64,000 nt of DNA from Grammothele lineata. Lineage: Eukaryota > Basidiomycota > Agaricomycetes > Polyporales > Polyporaceae. The stretch's first letter is position 1; every line of letters starts with the position of its first letter. Where the stretch lies: contig NDFF03000387.1 in the NCBI GenBank assembly GCA_002150815.3, forward strand, positions 62,001 to 126,000. Direction: 5' to 3'. Made by a program: the position numbers and the translations under genes. Under the pieces are notes generated by a model. That model was given only the letters and a program-made list of their open reading frames with translations, was not told where the DNA came from and searched no databases. Of the stretch, positions 34,003-43,296 are shown in pieces.

Positions 34003-35731
34003 TCACTGTTCGCTGACGAACACCGACGCCATGCCCATACCCGAGCCGATGCACATACTCGTGCAGAAGACCTTCCCGCCCGTCTGCTTCGCGATGTTGA
34101 GACCCGTCGCAACTTGCCTCGCGCCAGCTACACGACGACATGAGCAATATGTCCAATACATAAGACATGACGATGCTTACTGCAACCAAGCGGGTGGCCA
34201 ATAGCGATCGCGCCACCGTTCACGTTCACCTTCTCGAACGGAATACCAAGCGCCTGGACCGAGAACACAGCCTGGCTCGCGAACGCCTCGTTGATCTCGT
34301 AGAAGTCGATCTCCTCCTTCGACAGGCCGGTGAGCTCGAGCACCTTCGGGATCGCGTATGCGGGACCGACACCCATGATGCGCGGAGGCACGCCGACGGC
34401 CGCCGCCGCGACGAACTTGCCGACGATGGGGAGGCCGAGCTTCTTCGCTACTGACCGGCGCGCGAGGATGACGGCGGCGGCACCGTCGGAGACCTGCGAC
34501 GCGTTACCTACCAATGTGCGTTAGCACAGCACTTAGTACACCACACTAAGGGTAAGCGTACCTGCGTGCGTAGAACCATCCTTCTTAAACGCAGGCTTGA
34601 GCTTCGCAAGCGACTCTGCCGTAACACCGTCACGGACGCCATCATCCTGCGCAACAACAATCTCGCTCTCCTTGTCCGTCTTAGGGTCGACAATCTTGAC
34701 CTTCAGAGGGACGATCTCGTCCTTGAACTTGCCCGCCTTCTGCGCCGCGGCCGCCTTCTGGAACGACTTGGCCGCAAACTCGTCCTGGACCGCGCGCGAA
34801 ATCTTGTAGTCGGCGGCGACATTCTCTGACGTGATACCCATAGGGATAAGGCAGTCCTCGGCCTCCTGACACGAGAGCACGGACTCGGAGAAGCCGTCGG
34901 GCATCACGCCGCTGCCATAGCCAAAAGTCATGGACTCAACGCCGGCACCTGCATGGAAAAGAACGTGGTATTAGACAACAGAGCTCGTATCCCGGAACAA
35001 ATGGATCGTAAAGCAGAGCCGCTTCCACTCACGACAGGGGGAGGGTACCCCACCGGTCGCGCGCGAAGCAATGAACACTTCGAGCGCACTCTGAAGAAAC
35101 CGCCACGTCTCATATCATGGAAATATGCATATGCGCTGGCCGGGAGAGCTCCTACTCTCTTCGTCGGCAACCCGATCCTCCCATCCCTTGCAGTAGACAG
35201 AGGAGGAAGGCCCTGGCGAGCTTACGACATATCATGGAAATACGCACCAATTCCAATGTCAATCATGCCCGAGTTGATCTCCGCCGCGATGATGTTGACT
35301 GCCTGGAGGCCAGACGCACACTGCCTGTTGACAGTGCTGATGGGGACGGTGTTCGGGATGCCTGCGCTGAGGGCCGCCATGCGCGCCGCGGTCGCGCCTC
35401 CGCCGGCAGGGAGCACGTTCCCAACGGTAATGTCGCCAACGAGTGCAGGATTGATCCCGGCCTTCTTGACGGCGGCGCTGAGCACGCCCGAGAGGATCTC
35501 TTCTGGGCGGGTGTCCTTGAAACCGCCCTTCTTCGCCTGTAGGTCGCGTGAGTCGCCTCGAACACATTTGTCGGTAACTGCACGTGGGCGTGCGCCACCC
35601 TAAAGCGTACGCACACGCATATATAGCGTATACTAGAGCTGAACACGTACCTTGGTAATAGCAGAGCGGACGGCGGTGACGATGACGACGTCATTGTCGT
35701 TCTGCGCGAGAGCACGAGCCTTGGCCGACAT
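34003..35731 (-). CDS. POT1: 3-ketoacyl-CoA thiolase (acetyl-CoA C-acyltransferase)
   Basis: Catalyses the last step of beta-oxidation, splitting 3-ketoacyl-CoA with CoA to acetyl-CoA and a shortened acyl-CoA. Predicted exons are 35731-35651, 35536-35248, 34948-34562, 34507-34181 and 34127-34003 (402 residues). All thiolase signatures are present: NRQCASGLQAVN with acyl-accepting Cys100, GVESMTFG, NASQVSDGAAAVILAR, the NEAFA motif, GGAIAIGHPLGCTGARQ with the catalytic His, and the C-terminal CIGSGMGMA Cys. Length and motifs fit the peroxisomal type. However, no RLx5HL-type PTS2 is obvious in the short N-terminus (MSAKARALAQNDNDVV), and the end SEQ is not a good PTS1, so location is open. Introns are 114, 299, 54 and 53 nt; the 299-nt one carries a repeat of its own donor region. 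Confidence 0.95.
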
Positions 35732-36274
35732 ATTGTTCAGTTTTGTGTGCGGAAAAGAGAGGGTAAGTTTCGTCAAATGATGCACGGAGGCTCCTCGTCG
35801 TCGTAGAGGGAGAAGAGAATGAGGTGGGGGAAGGAGGGCAAGTTATATGCGCGTAGGCCCGGGGTACGTCCGGGCTGATGAGAGCCGTTTGGGGCGCCCG
35901 GTCACTTGTCCGTCCCGACCCACGTGAAATCTACCCCGCATGCCCCTCTGGGGTTAAGGTTGCCGCTGTCTCTCCCCGCATGAAAATCACGGCACTTGCG
36001 CTCGATCGTCCCGATGCAGGTGAATCTGGGGAAATACGCTCCCCGGAAACACGAGTCACCATGTCGCGTCGCTGTTTGGAGGAGAATGTGGCTGACACAT
36101 TCCACTTGAGATGTAGAAGCGCGTTGGCTAACGATCTACGGAAGGGATGACATTCAAGCACGACTATAAACCGTAAATCCAGAGTGTCCCATGATAATAA
36201 AACACGATAATATGCAAGAGGGGTATAGCTTGTCCATAGCGAAACAACAAACGCGAGAAGAACGAGAACACTCA
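35732..36274. promoter_or_regulatory. Thiolase promoter region
   Basis: About 540 bp between the thiolase ATG and the stop of the BTB gene, both on the minus strand. An ATATAA element on the minus strand lies at 35843-35848, about 115 bp before the ATG. No gene is seen. Confidence 0.5.
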
Positions 36275-37445
36275 TCATGGGTGAACATGAGCCTGCGCTC
36301 CCCGCGAGTGACCCCTCCCTGGACCTCCCGACGACGTCCCCGAACTCGCCTTCAGCCCAAACCACACCGGCACCTGCGCCCACGCCTCCTCCCTCGCCCT
36401 CGCGACCGCCATCTTAAACTCCTCCCCACACGGCCTACAAATCTGCAACCCGCACTTCCGCATCCCGTCCGAAAAGTCCGTGCGCGCGAGCATGTCCGCC
36501 GCCTGCGTGAGCGAGAAGAGCGGGTCCGCATCCCGCCCCGTCGTCACCCCGCTCACCGCGCGGAGCAGGTTCAGCATCACGAAGTAGAACGACTCCCGGC
36601 ACGCGTGGCCTCCGTGCGCGCCGAGGTTCGTGCACGCTGCTGTTGGGCCGCGTCCGGAGAGCTCGCGCTCGATCCACCCCGCGAGGAAGCGTTGCCCGGC
36701 TTCGCGCCCTTTGAACGTCGCGAAGAGGTCTGCGTCGGATAGCCGCACGTTGAACGCCCCTGGTGGGCCCTCCATGGACGGGGGAGTGAGAAGAGGGAGC
36801 GCTGGGGGGATGGGCGACGCGCCCCCTGCAATCTTGCGCGGGCTGTAGCGCGAGAGGTCGTAGTACGCCGCAGGGAGGATGTGCTCGAGCCCAAGCTCGT
36901 GCGCGAGGCGGATGACGTGCACCGGGTGCGCGTAGTGCTCGCGCGGCGAGTACCGCAGGATATCCTTGATCGTCGCCTGGTCCTCGCGCCAGTCCCACGC
37001 CTCGAGAGTCGAAGGCCAGTCCCTCTCCAGCCGCTTGAGGCACCGTTCTCGGAGGTGGTCGATGAGGTACTTGCACGAGAGCCGGAGCACCCCCGAGATG
37101 GCGCAGAAGTCGCCCGCGCAGGGCTGCGTGAAGTATCTGAAACACGACGTCAGCGGCGCGCGTGAGTTGTCAGCCGCAATGGAGCACTCACAGCCCATCG
37201 TAGAGAGCGCGCAGGAGGTGCAGCACGTCGGAGGGGTCGTCGTGTAATTCCACCCATGGGCATCCGTCGACCATCTCCGTGGTGGGCGGCGGTAACGAGA
37301 AGAGATCACTGAAGACGTCCGAGTGACGCACGAGCTGGCCCCGGTGTACCTTGAACGCGACATTGTAGACGAGCAGGATGACGTTGCCGTCAGCGAACCA
37401 GAAGTCGGTGGTGTTGAACTCGCGGTTGTTGATCTGGACGGCCAT
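36275..37445 (-). CDS. BTB/POZ domain protein
   Basis: Agaricomycetes have many such proteins; BTB domains mediate dimerisation and can bring targets to Cul3 ubiquitin ligases. Predicted exons are 37445-37192 and 37136-36275 with a 55-nt intron (371 residues). The BTB fold covers residues about 12-125: FWFADGNVILLVYNVAFKVH, LVRHSDVFSDLFSLP, WVELHDDPSDVLHLLRALYD, then LYFTQPCAGDFCAISGVLRL SCKY after the splice. The second half (HVIRLAHELGLEHILPAAYYDLS) matches the helical segment that often follows in this family. Four Cys near the C-terminus (MRKCGLQICRPCGEEFK) resemble a degenerate metal site. No DNA-binding domain is seen. The start at 37445 places the BTB domain at the usual distance from the N-terminus. 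Confidence 0.85.
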
Positions 37446-37751
37446 GGCGATACCGACGCGGGAGACTTGCGAGAGCGGACTTGACGAGAGCGAAGAGAGC
37501 AAAAGACAGAGACTGGGCAGCAGGATACTCGCTGTTGCACCCTGCGCATATGTGCGCTGAGCTACATTGCAATCGAGGTTGGAGGCTGACCGCTGTCGAC
37601 GTCCGCCGCTATCGCAGACACGGAAACTCCGGAACGGTCCATATCGCAATGGAGAACCTGGTACATATAACAGAGAGAAGACCATAAACAGACATTTGCA
37701 TAATACAACCTGGGTCCGTGCATGGGGAACTGAGGGGCGTACATAACAAGA
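37446..37751. promoter_or_regulatory. BTB gene promoter
   Basis: About 300 bp between the BTB start and the stop of the next minus-strand gene. A TTATATGT element on the minus strand near 37661-37668 could be the TATA box. Confidence 0.4.
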
Positions 37752-39476
37752 TTACTGGGCGTTTAATGCGGAATGGTGAGAGTGAGAGTGCGAAAGGGAG
37801 TGAGAACGAGACGCGTGGGGCATGGGCGACTGGGGCAGCGGGACGTTCGCGGGCGTCACCGTCACACGAGGGGACTGAGTGTGGTCCACCGCGTGTGCAG
37901 GGGGCGGCGAACGAGGCATCAGGCCTGGCGACGGGCCGGGGATCATATACACCGGCAACGCCTGCGGGTGCACAGGCGCGGGCGACATGGCGGAGGAAGA
38001 CGAGGACTCCGTCCCGTCTGGGTGCGTCATGGGCGAGGTCATGGGCGATGGGTAGACGTAGAGCGGCTGGGGCGGTGCGAAGTAGTAGCTGTACGACATC
38101 GGGTGTTGTCCCTGCCCGTGTGAGGACGCTCCGGGCGAGGAGACCATGCCTGGGGAGGTCATGTAGCTCCCGAGAGGAGAACGGTGATCGGGCTGCACGC
38201 GCATGCCAGAGCGGATACTCGCAGTCGTGCCCGCGTCAGTGCTTCCTCTGAGCGCGGTAGCCCGCCGCGCGGGCCCAGGACTGGTCGGGCTAGCGAGGAG
38301 GTCGGGATCTTGGAGCTTGTTGTAGTTGTACCACGAACCGGAGGGCTTTGCTGCCCCGACGTAGGCTCGGGAAGAATGAGCGGGCACGTAGTCCACCGCC
38401 ACGCGCTCGGAGGTCCAAGGCAGGTCCTTGAGGTCGTGGAGGAACTTGTTGAATCGCGTGAAATGTGCGCTAAGAGACTCGGCTGGGGGCGCGAAACGAA
38501 TGGGGGTATCCATCTTGGCGTAGTCGCTGGCAGGTTGAGGTTCTACGACGACAGCGTCTGCGGCCACGAACCGCGGGCTGAATGCACCTCCAGCGTGGGC
38601 ATTTCCCTGAGAACTGCGATTGGAGATCTGTACGCTCACTATTCGACTGGGGTGGCTCGACCGTGGGCTCGTTGCGCGGTACGAGACGCTTGCTCCGGAG
38701 TGGCGAGGGGCGGGCATCTCTGAAGCCTCGACATACTGCACTTGAGCGGCGTCGATGGTGGTCCCGGGATCGTTGTATGCGGGGAGGTAATTAGAAGATC
38801 CTGCGGCTGCGTCTTGCGTACCCGGTGCACCCCTTCTCGTAGCGCTACGGTCGTAGAAATGACTCCTGGCGACGGCGTTTGGGAGCTTCCTCAAACCGGC
38901 TACGAAGCCGCCAACGAAGTGGCGCGCCCGACTCTTGGATTTAGGGAAAGACTCCTGTGCAACGCCAGGCTGGGCGACCTCCGGTACCATGAATGGCTCA
39001 GCCAGCGCGGCTTCAGTCGGGTACGTGGGTTGAGGATAACCATCGTCCTCTGGGATCGCCTCTGTTTGATGGCCGGTATAGTCGACGTACTCGTAATCAT
39101 CCACGCTCTGCCCAATCGTCATATTCTCCTCCGGTGCATCGAACTCCCTCTCGTCTCTCGGTTCTGCTGGAGGCCCCGGGTACGATGAAGAGTGTGAGTG
39201 GAGTTCGACTTCTTGTCCCTGGTCGGATGGAGAACGATAGCTAGGCTGCCGCTCGGGCATTCCGCGAGAGGGAGCAGAGGACGGAGAGGGCAACGGGCGT
39301 GACCCCGGGGTAGATGCTGTACCACCATAGGAAGGAGCCCTGGGGGGCGAAAGCATGTTTTGAGAGACCCAGCTTGGCGCAGTGCTGTTGCGACTGTAGC
39401 GCGGCGCCCGACGGACACTGGCGTAGCTCTGTCGGTACGGCGGGGCATTGTAGAAGACGTCTGTGGGTTCAGCCAT
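37752..39476 (-). CDS. Conserved-looking Pro/Ser-rich protein of unknown function
   Basis: A single open frame of 574 residues from the ATG at 39476. The frame extends upstream without an ATG and would add a hydrophobic stretch, but MAEPTDVFYNAPPYRQ is a more natural start. I do not recognise a domain. Most of the chain is disordered (Ser, Pro, Tyr, Gln). Two islands look folded: KSRARHFVGGFVAGLRKLP at about residues 185-205, a basic amphipathic segment, and FTRFNKFLHDLKDLPWTSER with VAVDYVPAHSSRA at about 340-380. The C-terminus is rich in His/Ser (HSLSHSHSHHS). No introns are needed. It could be a scaffold or membrane-associated protein, but nothing here proves that. Confidence 0.7.
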   Translation of the reverse strand: MAEPTDVFYNAPPYRQSYASVRRAPRYSRNSTAPSWVSQNMLSPPRAPSYGGTASTPGSRPLPSPSSAPSRGMPERQPSYRSPSDQGQEVELHSHSSSYPGPPAEPRDEREFDAPEENMTIGQSVDDYEYVDYTGHQTEAIPEDDGYPQPTYPTEAALAEPFMVPEVAQPGVAQESFPKSKSRARHFVGGFVAGLRKLPNAVARSHFYDRSATRRGAPGTQDAAAGSSNYLPAYNDPGTTIDAAQVQYVEASEMPAPRHSGASVSYRATSPRSSHPSRIVSVQISNRSSQGNAHAGGAFSPRFVAADAVVVEPQPASDYAKMDTPIRFAPPAESLSAHFTRFNKFLHDLKDLPWTSERVAVDYVPAHSSRAYVGAAKPSGSWYNYNKLQDPDLLASPTSPGPARRATALRGSTDAGTTASIRSGMRVQPDHRSPLGSYMTSPGMVSSPGASSHGQGQHPMSYSYYFAPPQPLYVYPSPMTSPMTHPDGTESSSSSAMSPAPVHPQALPVYMIPGPSPGLMPRSPPPAHAVDHTQSPRVTVTPANVPLPQSPMPHASRSHSLSHSHSHHSALNAQ

Positions 39477-39825
39477 GAGGACGAGGAGAAAGAGCTGAAG
39501 GGTGAGAATCACTCACTACTCCGGTCGAGGCGAAGTCGAGGACATTCGGGGAGCACGCGGGCGCAATGAGGCCTCCGGAAGAATCATGGAGCGTGTGCGA
39601 AGAACGATTACGACAAGACCTTGCAATCTTGCGATCAACTCTGACGCATACGCGATTCTCGAGTGAGACCGGAGAAAAACAACATGGGAAGGAACAGCGA
39701 AAGCATGAGGCAGGTGCGAATAAGGCGGAGGACGTCGGTCAAGATCAAGTCGAGAATCCAGATTGCAAAGATGATGTCCAAGAGGCTGCCGGCGCCTATA
39801 CTACGGAGACGGGAGTAAAATTCTC
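39477..39825. other. Short intergenic region
   Basis: About 350 bp: 5' flank of the unknown protein gene and 3' flank of the tRNA gene. Nothing further is seen apart from the pol III terminator. Confidence 0.45.
39817..39820 (-). terminator. RNA polymerase III terminator of the tRNA gene
   Basis: TTTT on the minus strand, 5 nt after the discriminator base of tRNA-Pro. Confidence 0.7.
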
Positions 39826-39908
39826 GGGCCCAACCGGGAATTGAACCCGGGACCTCGCGCAAGCTCAAGCAACCCGAAGCGCGAATCATACTACTAGACC
39901 ATTGGGCC
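39826..39908 (-). tRNA. tRNA-Pro (anticodon CGG) with 11-nt intron
   Basis: A full cloverleaf is visible on the minus strand. The acceptor stem GGCCCAA pairs with TTGGGCC, discriminator C. The A box is TGGTCTAGTAGTATG; the B box GGTTCAATTCC lies in the T arm with stem CCGGG/CCCGG. The anticodon stem CGCGC/GCGCG encloses TTCGGG, so the anticodon is CGG. An 11-nt intron follows base 37, the usual place. The spliced length is 72 nt. Confidence 0.93.
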
Positions 39909-40965
39909 TATAAGAAAAATGCCTTACAAATACACAGTCGTGTCAGTTCTGGTCCGATCCATCCATCAGAGTGAGTCGTCCGGCATCTAACGCTTCAAGT
40001 TACTCCAACTCTCTTCTACTTCACACATTAGACGACAATGCTGAGTTTACATGCGAATCCCGCGTAATTTACTCATGCTTTAGCTACATAAGAATCCAAC
40101 GACTTACGGAAAACGCCCGTTCGTCCGTTGAGCTTTGCTAGCTGATCACCGTATCCTTGCCATAGCACATCATGATAGTCCCGGACTCGCAATTCTGGCT
40201 GGTGGGCCCGAATATGTAGGGGTTCTTATATCCAACTACGGCGCGTAAGAGCCAAGTAGCGCGACGTACTATCTCCGTCATCGACACACAACTGGGCGAC
40301 CAGGGAAATCTTGCAATATGTACACTGTGATTAAGGGCTCCGAGACATGAAGTTGGGTGTCCTTCTCCCGATCTCACAGAGCGTCCAGATGAGTGCAAGT
40401 ATGTTGCGCACCATCACCGCCCGGTCAAGCCACAGAGCGAAGGCTGCAAGGTCGCATTGGGCCGAAGAGATGGATAGCCAAACTAGATGCATCCGGAGAT
40501 AGAACACAACACATATGTTGTTACATGAACGAGATCCTGCGTACGCATGTATCGAACCGTATCGTGTGGGCGAGGGCACATTAGTACACCTAGCTAGCAG
40601 TGATTAGTGTTCCAGCCTCCAGGAGCCCGCTATTAGCGACTACGAGGGGTCGGAGCGGCGGCGGGGCAGGGGCAGGACGGCGCTGTAGCTTATACACGGG
40701 ACAGCCGCACGAAGCGTAGGGGAGTAAGGAGCGAGGGAGCGAGAGGCGAGAGGACGTACGGGACTAGTACAAGAGGGATGTGCAGCGAAATAGAGGGAAT
40801 AGATAGAGTAAAGGTATGCGGAGATAGTTAGAGATAAAGACGACGGGACGATGATGCTGACGCGTTCAATGCAGTGTGGTGGGTGAGTGAATGTTCGTGT
40901 GTGCGCTCATGCGTGGGGTGGGTGAGGATATCGTGGCGCGCGGGACTCAAGGCTGAGCTCAGGAC
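39909..40965. other. Intergenic region
   Basis: About 1.06 kb between the tRNA 5' end and the stop of the carboxylesterase gene. The part 40640-40900 is purine-rich on the + strand, consistent with a long pyrimidine-rich 3' UTR of the minus-strand gene. No other gene is supported. Confidence 0.5.
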
Positions 40966-43208
40966 TTAGAAGGGGTACTGAAGCGAGAGCTTCGAGACCT
41001 CGAGCATCGGCTGAAGACGGTAGGTGTCCATCGTGATCTGGGTCGGCTGGTCGGCGTCGTCCGTGAACTCGAGCTGCCAGCGGAACATGGTGTTGAACGG
41101 CGGCCACTGCACGCAGCCGTTCTTGTGCGTGCTCGGGTTCGGGTCGAGGTTGGCGATGAAGCGGACGAAGTACTGCGCCATGTCGCCGCCGCCGTACGCG
41201 ATGAAGAGGTCGCTGCCGTGGCCCTGCGAGGGCGTTAGCGCGTGCCAGGCGAGATGAGAAGATAAGAGGGACTTACGACACCAACGCCGGGGTAGTCACC
41301 TCGTGCGCTCACTATATGCCAAAGCATATCAGCTGCTGAATCATGCAGGCATACATGCGGAACAAACTCACAGAACGAGTACGTCTTGCGCGTCGCCGAG
41401 TACTTGTTAAGAAGGTTGCGACGCGGGACCTGGAAGATCCAGTCGCCCTGGAGGGCGGAGATACGCTTGTACTCGGGTGTGAACGCGTTGTCGGTGCCGG
41501 ACGCGAAGGGCGAGCCCATCGACACGTTCGACGGGTAGAGAGCATCGAGGGTGGCCATATCCTGGCTGGTTGCGCCAGGGAACCAATTCTTCTGGACGTA
41601 GTCGGTGAACTCGTCGTCCGTGCTACAGCGAGATCTAAGTACAAGGACAAAGGAAAGAAGAAACAAACGGGACGACGTACGTGATGTTCATGCTACCGAG
41701 AGAGAAGAGCGTGCCCTCATCGACGGTGTCCCCAATAATGAACGGCACGTTCGCGAGCTTGCCCGCGTTCGAGATCTGCTGCGGCGGGCCCGAGATGAGC
41801 GAGCCGTCCCCGCGGGGCATGAACGGCGTGTTGAGCCCCGCGAAGCTAATGACCGTCGGCGTCTGGTTCACGGCGTCCATGAGCGTGTCAAGGTCGACCC
41901 CGCGGAGGCACGCGAGCTTGTCTGAGGCGGAGGAGCAGCCGACCTGCTCGGCGATGAAGTCGAAGGTGTCCTGCGTCTCGGTGACGTCGCCCGTCGGAGG
42001 GGGACCGCCTGAGTTCATGATCGCGGCGCGGAAGAGGCCCTCGGTGTTGCCGTTGTTCGCGAGCATCTGGAGCGAGACGGAGATCGCGCCTGCGCTCTGG
42101 CCCCAGCTGTACGGAGGTGTGAGCGGACGATGGGGAAGGGCGAGTACGAAAGAGGCTTACATGGTGACCTTCGTCGGGTCACCGCCGAACGCAGAGATGT
42201 ACTTGTTGACCCAGCGGAGCGCGGCACGTTCTGGAGCGGACGCGATCAGCGTGCAGTCGATAATGTCGCGAAGTGGGATACTGACGATCCTGCAGACCGA
42301 TGTTCGCAATACCAGCGTCCTTAACCTCCTGTCCACCAAGGAAACCGAGAGCATGGATACTACATAAAGTATCAGCGAACGGTTAACTTGGCGGGAAGCG
42401 TCTCGACGAACCGGTAGTTCATCGCAACGTAGATCACGGGCTGGTTGATGTTGACCGAAGTCTGGACGAATTGCGAGCCATCGAGACTACAACGCGGGCC
42501 TGTCAGTGCGCTTCCAGAACTTCCTGAGAGGACCAGAGACGTACACAGCGTTAGAGCCAAACGCGAACCCGCCACCATATATCCAAACAACGACCGGAAG
42601 CTTCGCGTTCGCCGCGGTACCCGTGGGCCGGATGACGTTCAAGTTCAAGCCTATCATCACCAGTGCACCCGTCAGCACCTCCTTCCCTCCATCCCCCACA
42701 GCACACGCGCAGGCAGGGGCACGGGAAAGGACACTCACAGTCTTCGCTCTGCGCGACGTTCGGGTTGCCCCCGAACGCGCTCACGAACGGCGTGATGTCC
42801 GCGAGGAGCTCGTTCGGCACGCCCGAGGGGAAGTTGAGCGTCTGCTGCACGCACTGGTTCCCGAACGCGGTGGCGTTCAGCGTGCCATTGTAGGATGTGA
42901 GCAGCTGCGGGAGTTGGAGGCGGAGGTTCCCTGTTCTGTTCGCGGATGGCGGGGACGTTAGTACCAGTTCTGTTTGTATGCTTGTATGGAGGGGGATAGG
43001 GGGAGGGCGCGGGCGTGAGAGGGGAGGCTGGGACTTACGGGGGCTGCGCGAAGGGAATCCCAAGGAACTGGTCGACGGTCCCGTTCGAAGTACCAACAAC
43101 CGTAGCCTTGTCGAGCTTCGCGCTCACAGACGTGTCGCGCACCCGAAGCGGCGTCGCAGCCGCGAAGGCGAGAAGACAGGAGGAAAGAGCGAATCCGGTC
43201 AGCAGCAT
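40966..43208 (-). CDS. Secreted type-B carboxylesterase/lipase
   Basis: An alpha/beta-hydrolase of the type-B carboxylesterase family (fungal lipases and cholinesterase relatives) that cleaves ester bonds outside the cell. Ten predicted exons, minus strand: 43208-43039, 42935-42739, 42650-42545, 42486-42412, 42359-42286, 42230-42161, 42106-41681, 41622-41372, 41311-41277, 41223-40966; 553 residues, the normal family length. A signal peptide ([17 protein letters not shown]) is followed by [16 protein letters not shown] and the EDCLNLNV motif. The oxyanion loop is YGGGFAFGS. The nucleophile Ser235 is in WGQSAGA, the acid is Glu361 in DEGTLF, and His470 is in GHGSDLF, so the triad is complete. 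GQSAG instead of GESAG is a common variation. Several Asn-X-Ser/Thr sites suggest glycosylation. Substrate cannot be told from sequence. Confidence 0.93.
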
Positions 43209-43287
43209 CGTGTCGTCTTGCCCGTCGTCTGCGGCGTCGTCGTCGTCGTCGGGAAATGGAGGCGGCCCTGGGGAGCGGGGCCGCGCG

Positions 43288-43296
43288 GGTTATATA
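43288..43296 (-). promoter_or_regulatory. TATA box of the carboxylesterase gene
   Basis: TATATAACC on the minus strand about 80 bp before the ATG at 43208. Confidence 0.55.

Noticed and set aside
34928..35170. Minus-strand frame inside the thiolase intron as an extra exon
   Set aside because: Joining exon 2 directly to 34948 restores GIGAGVESMTFG, the expected thiolase sequence, leaving no place for an extra exon.
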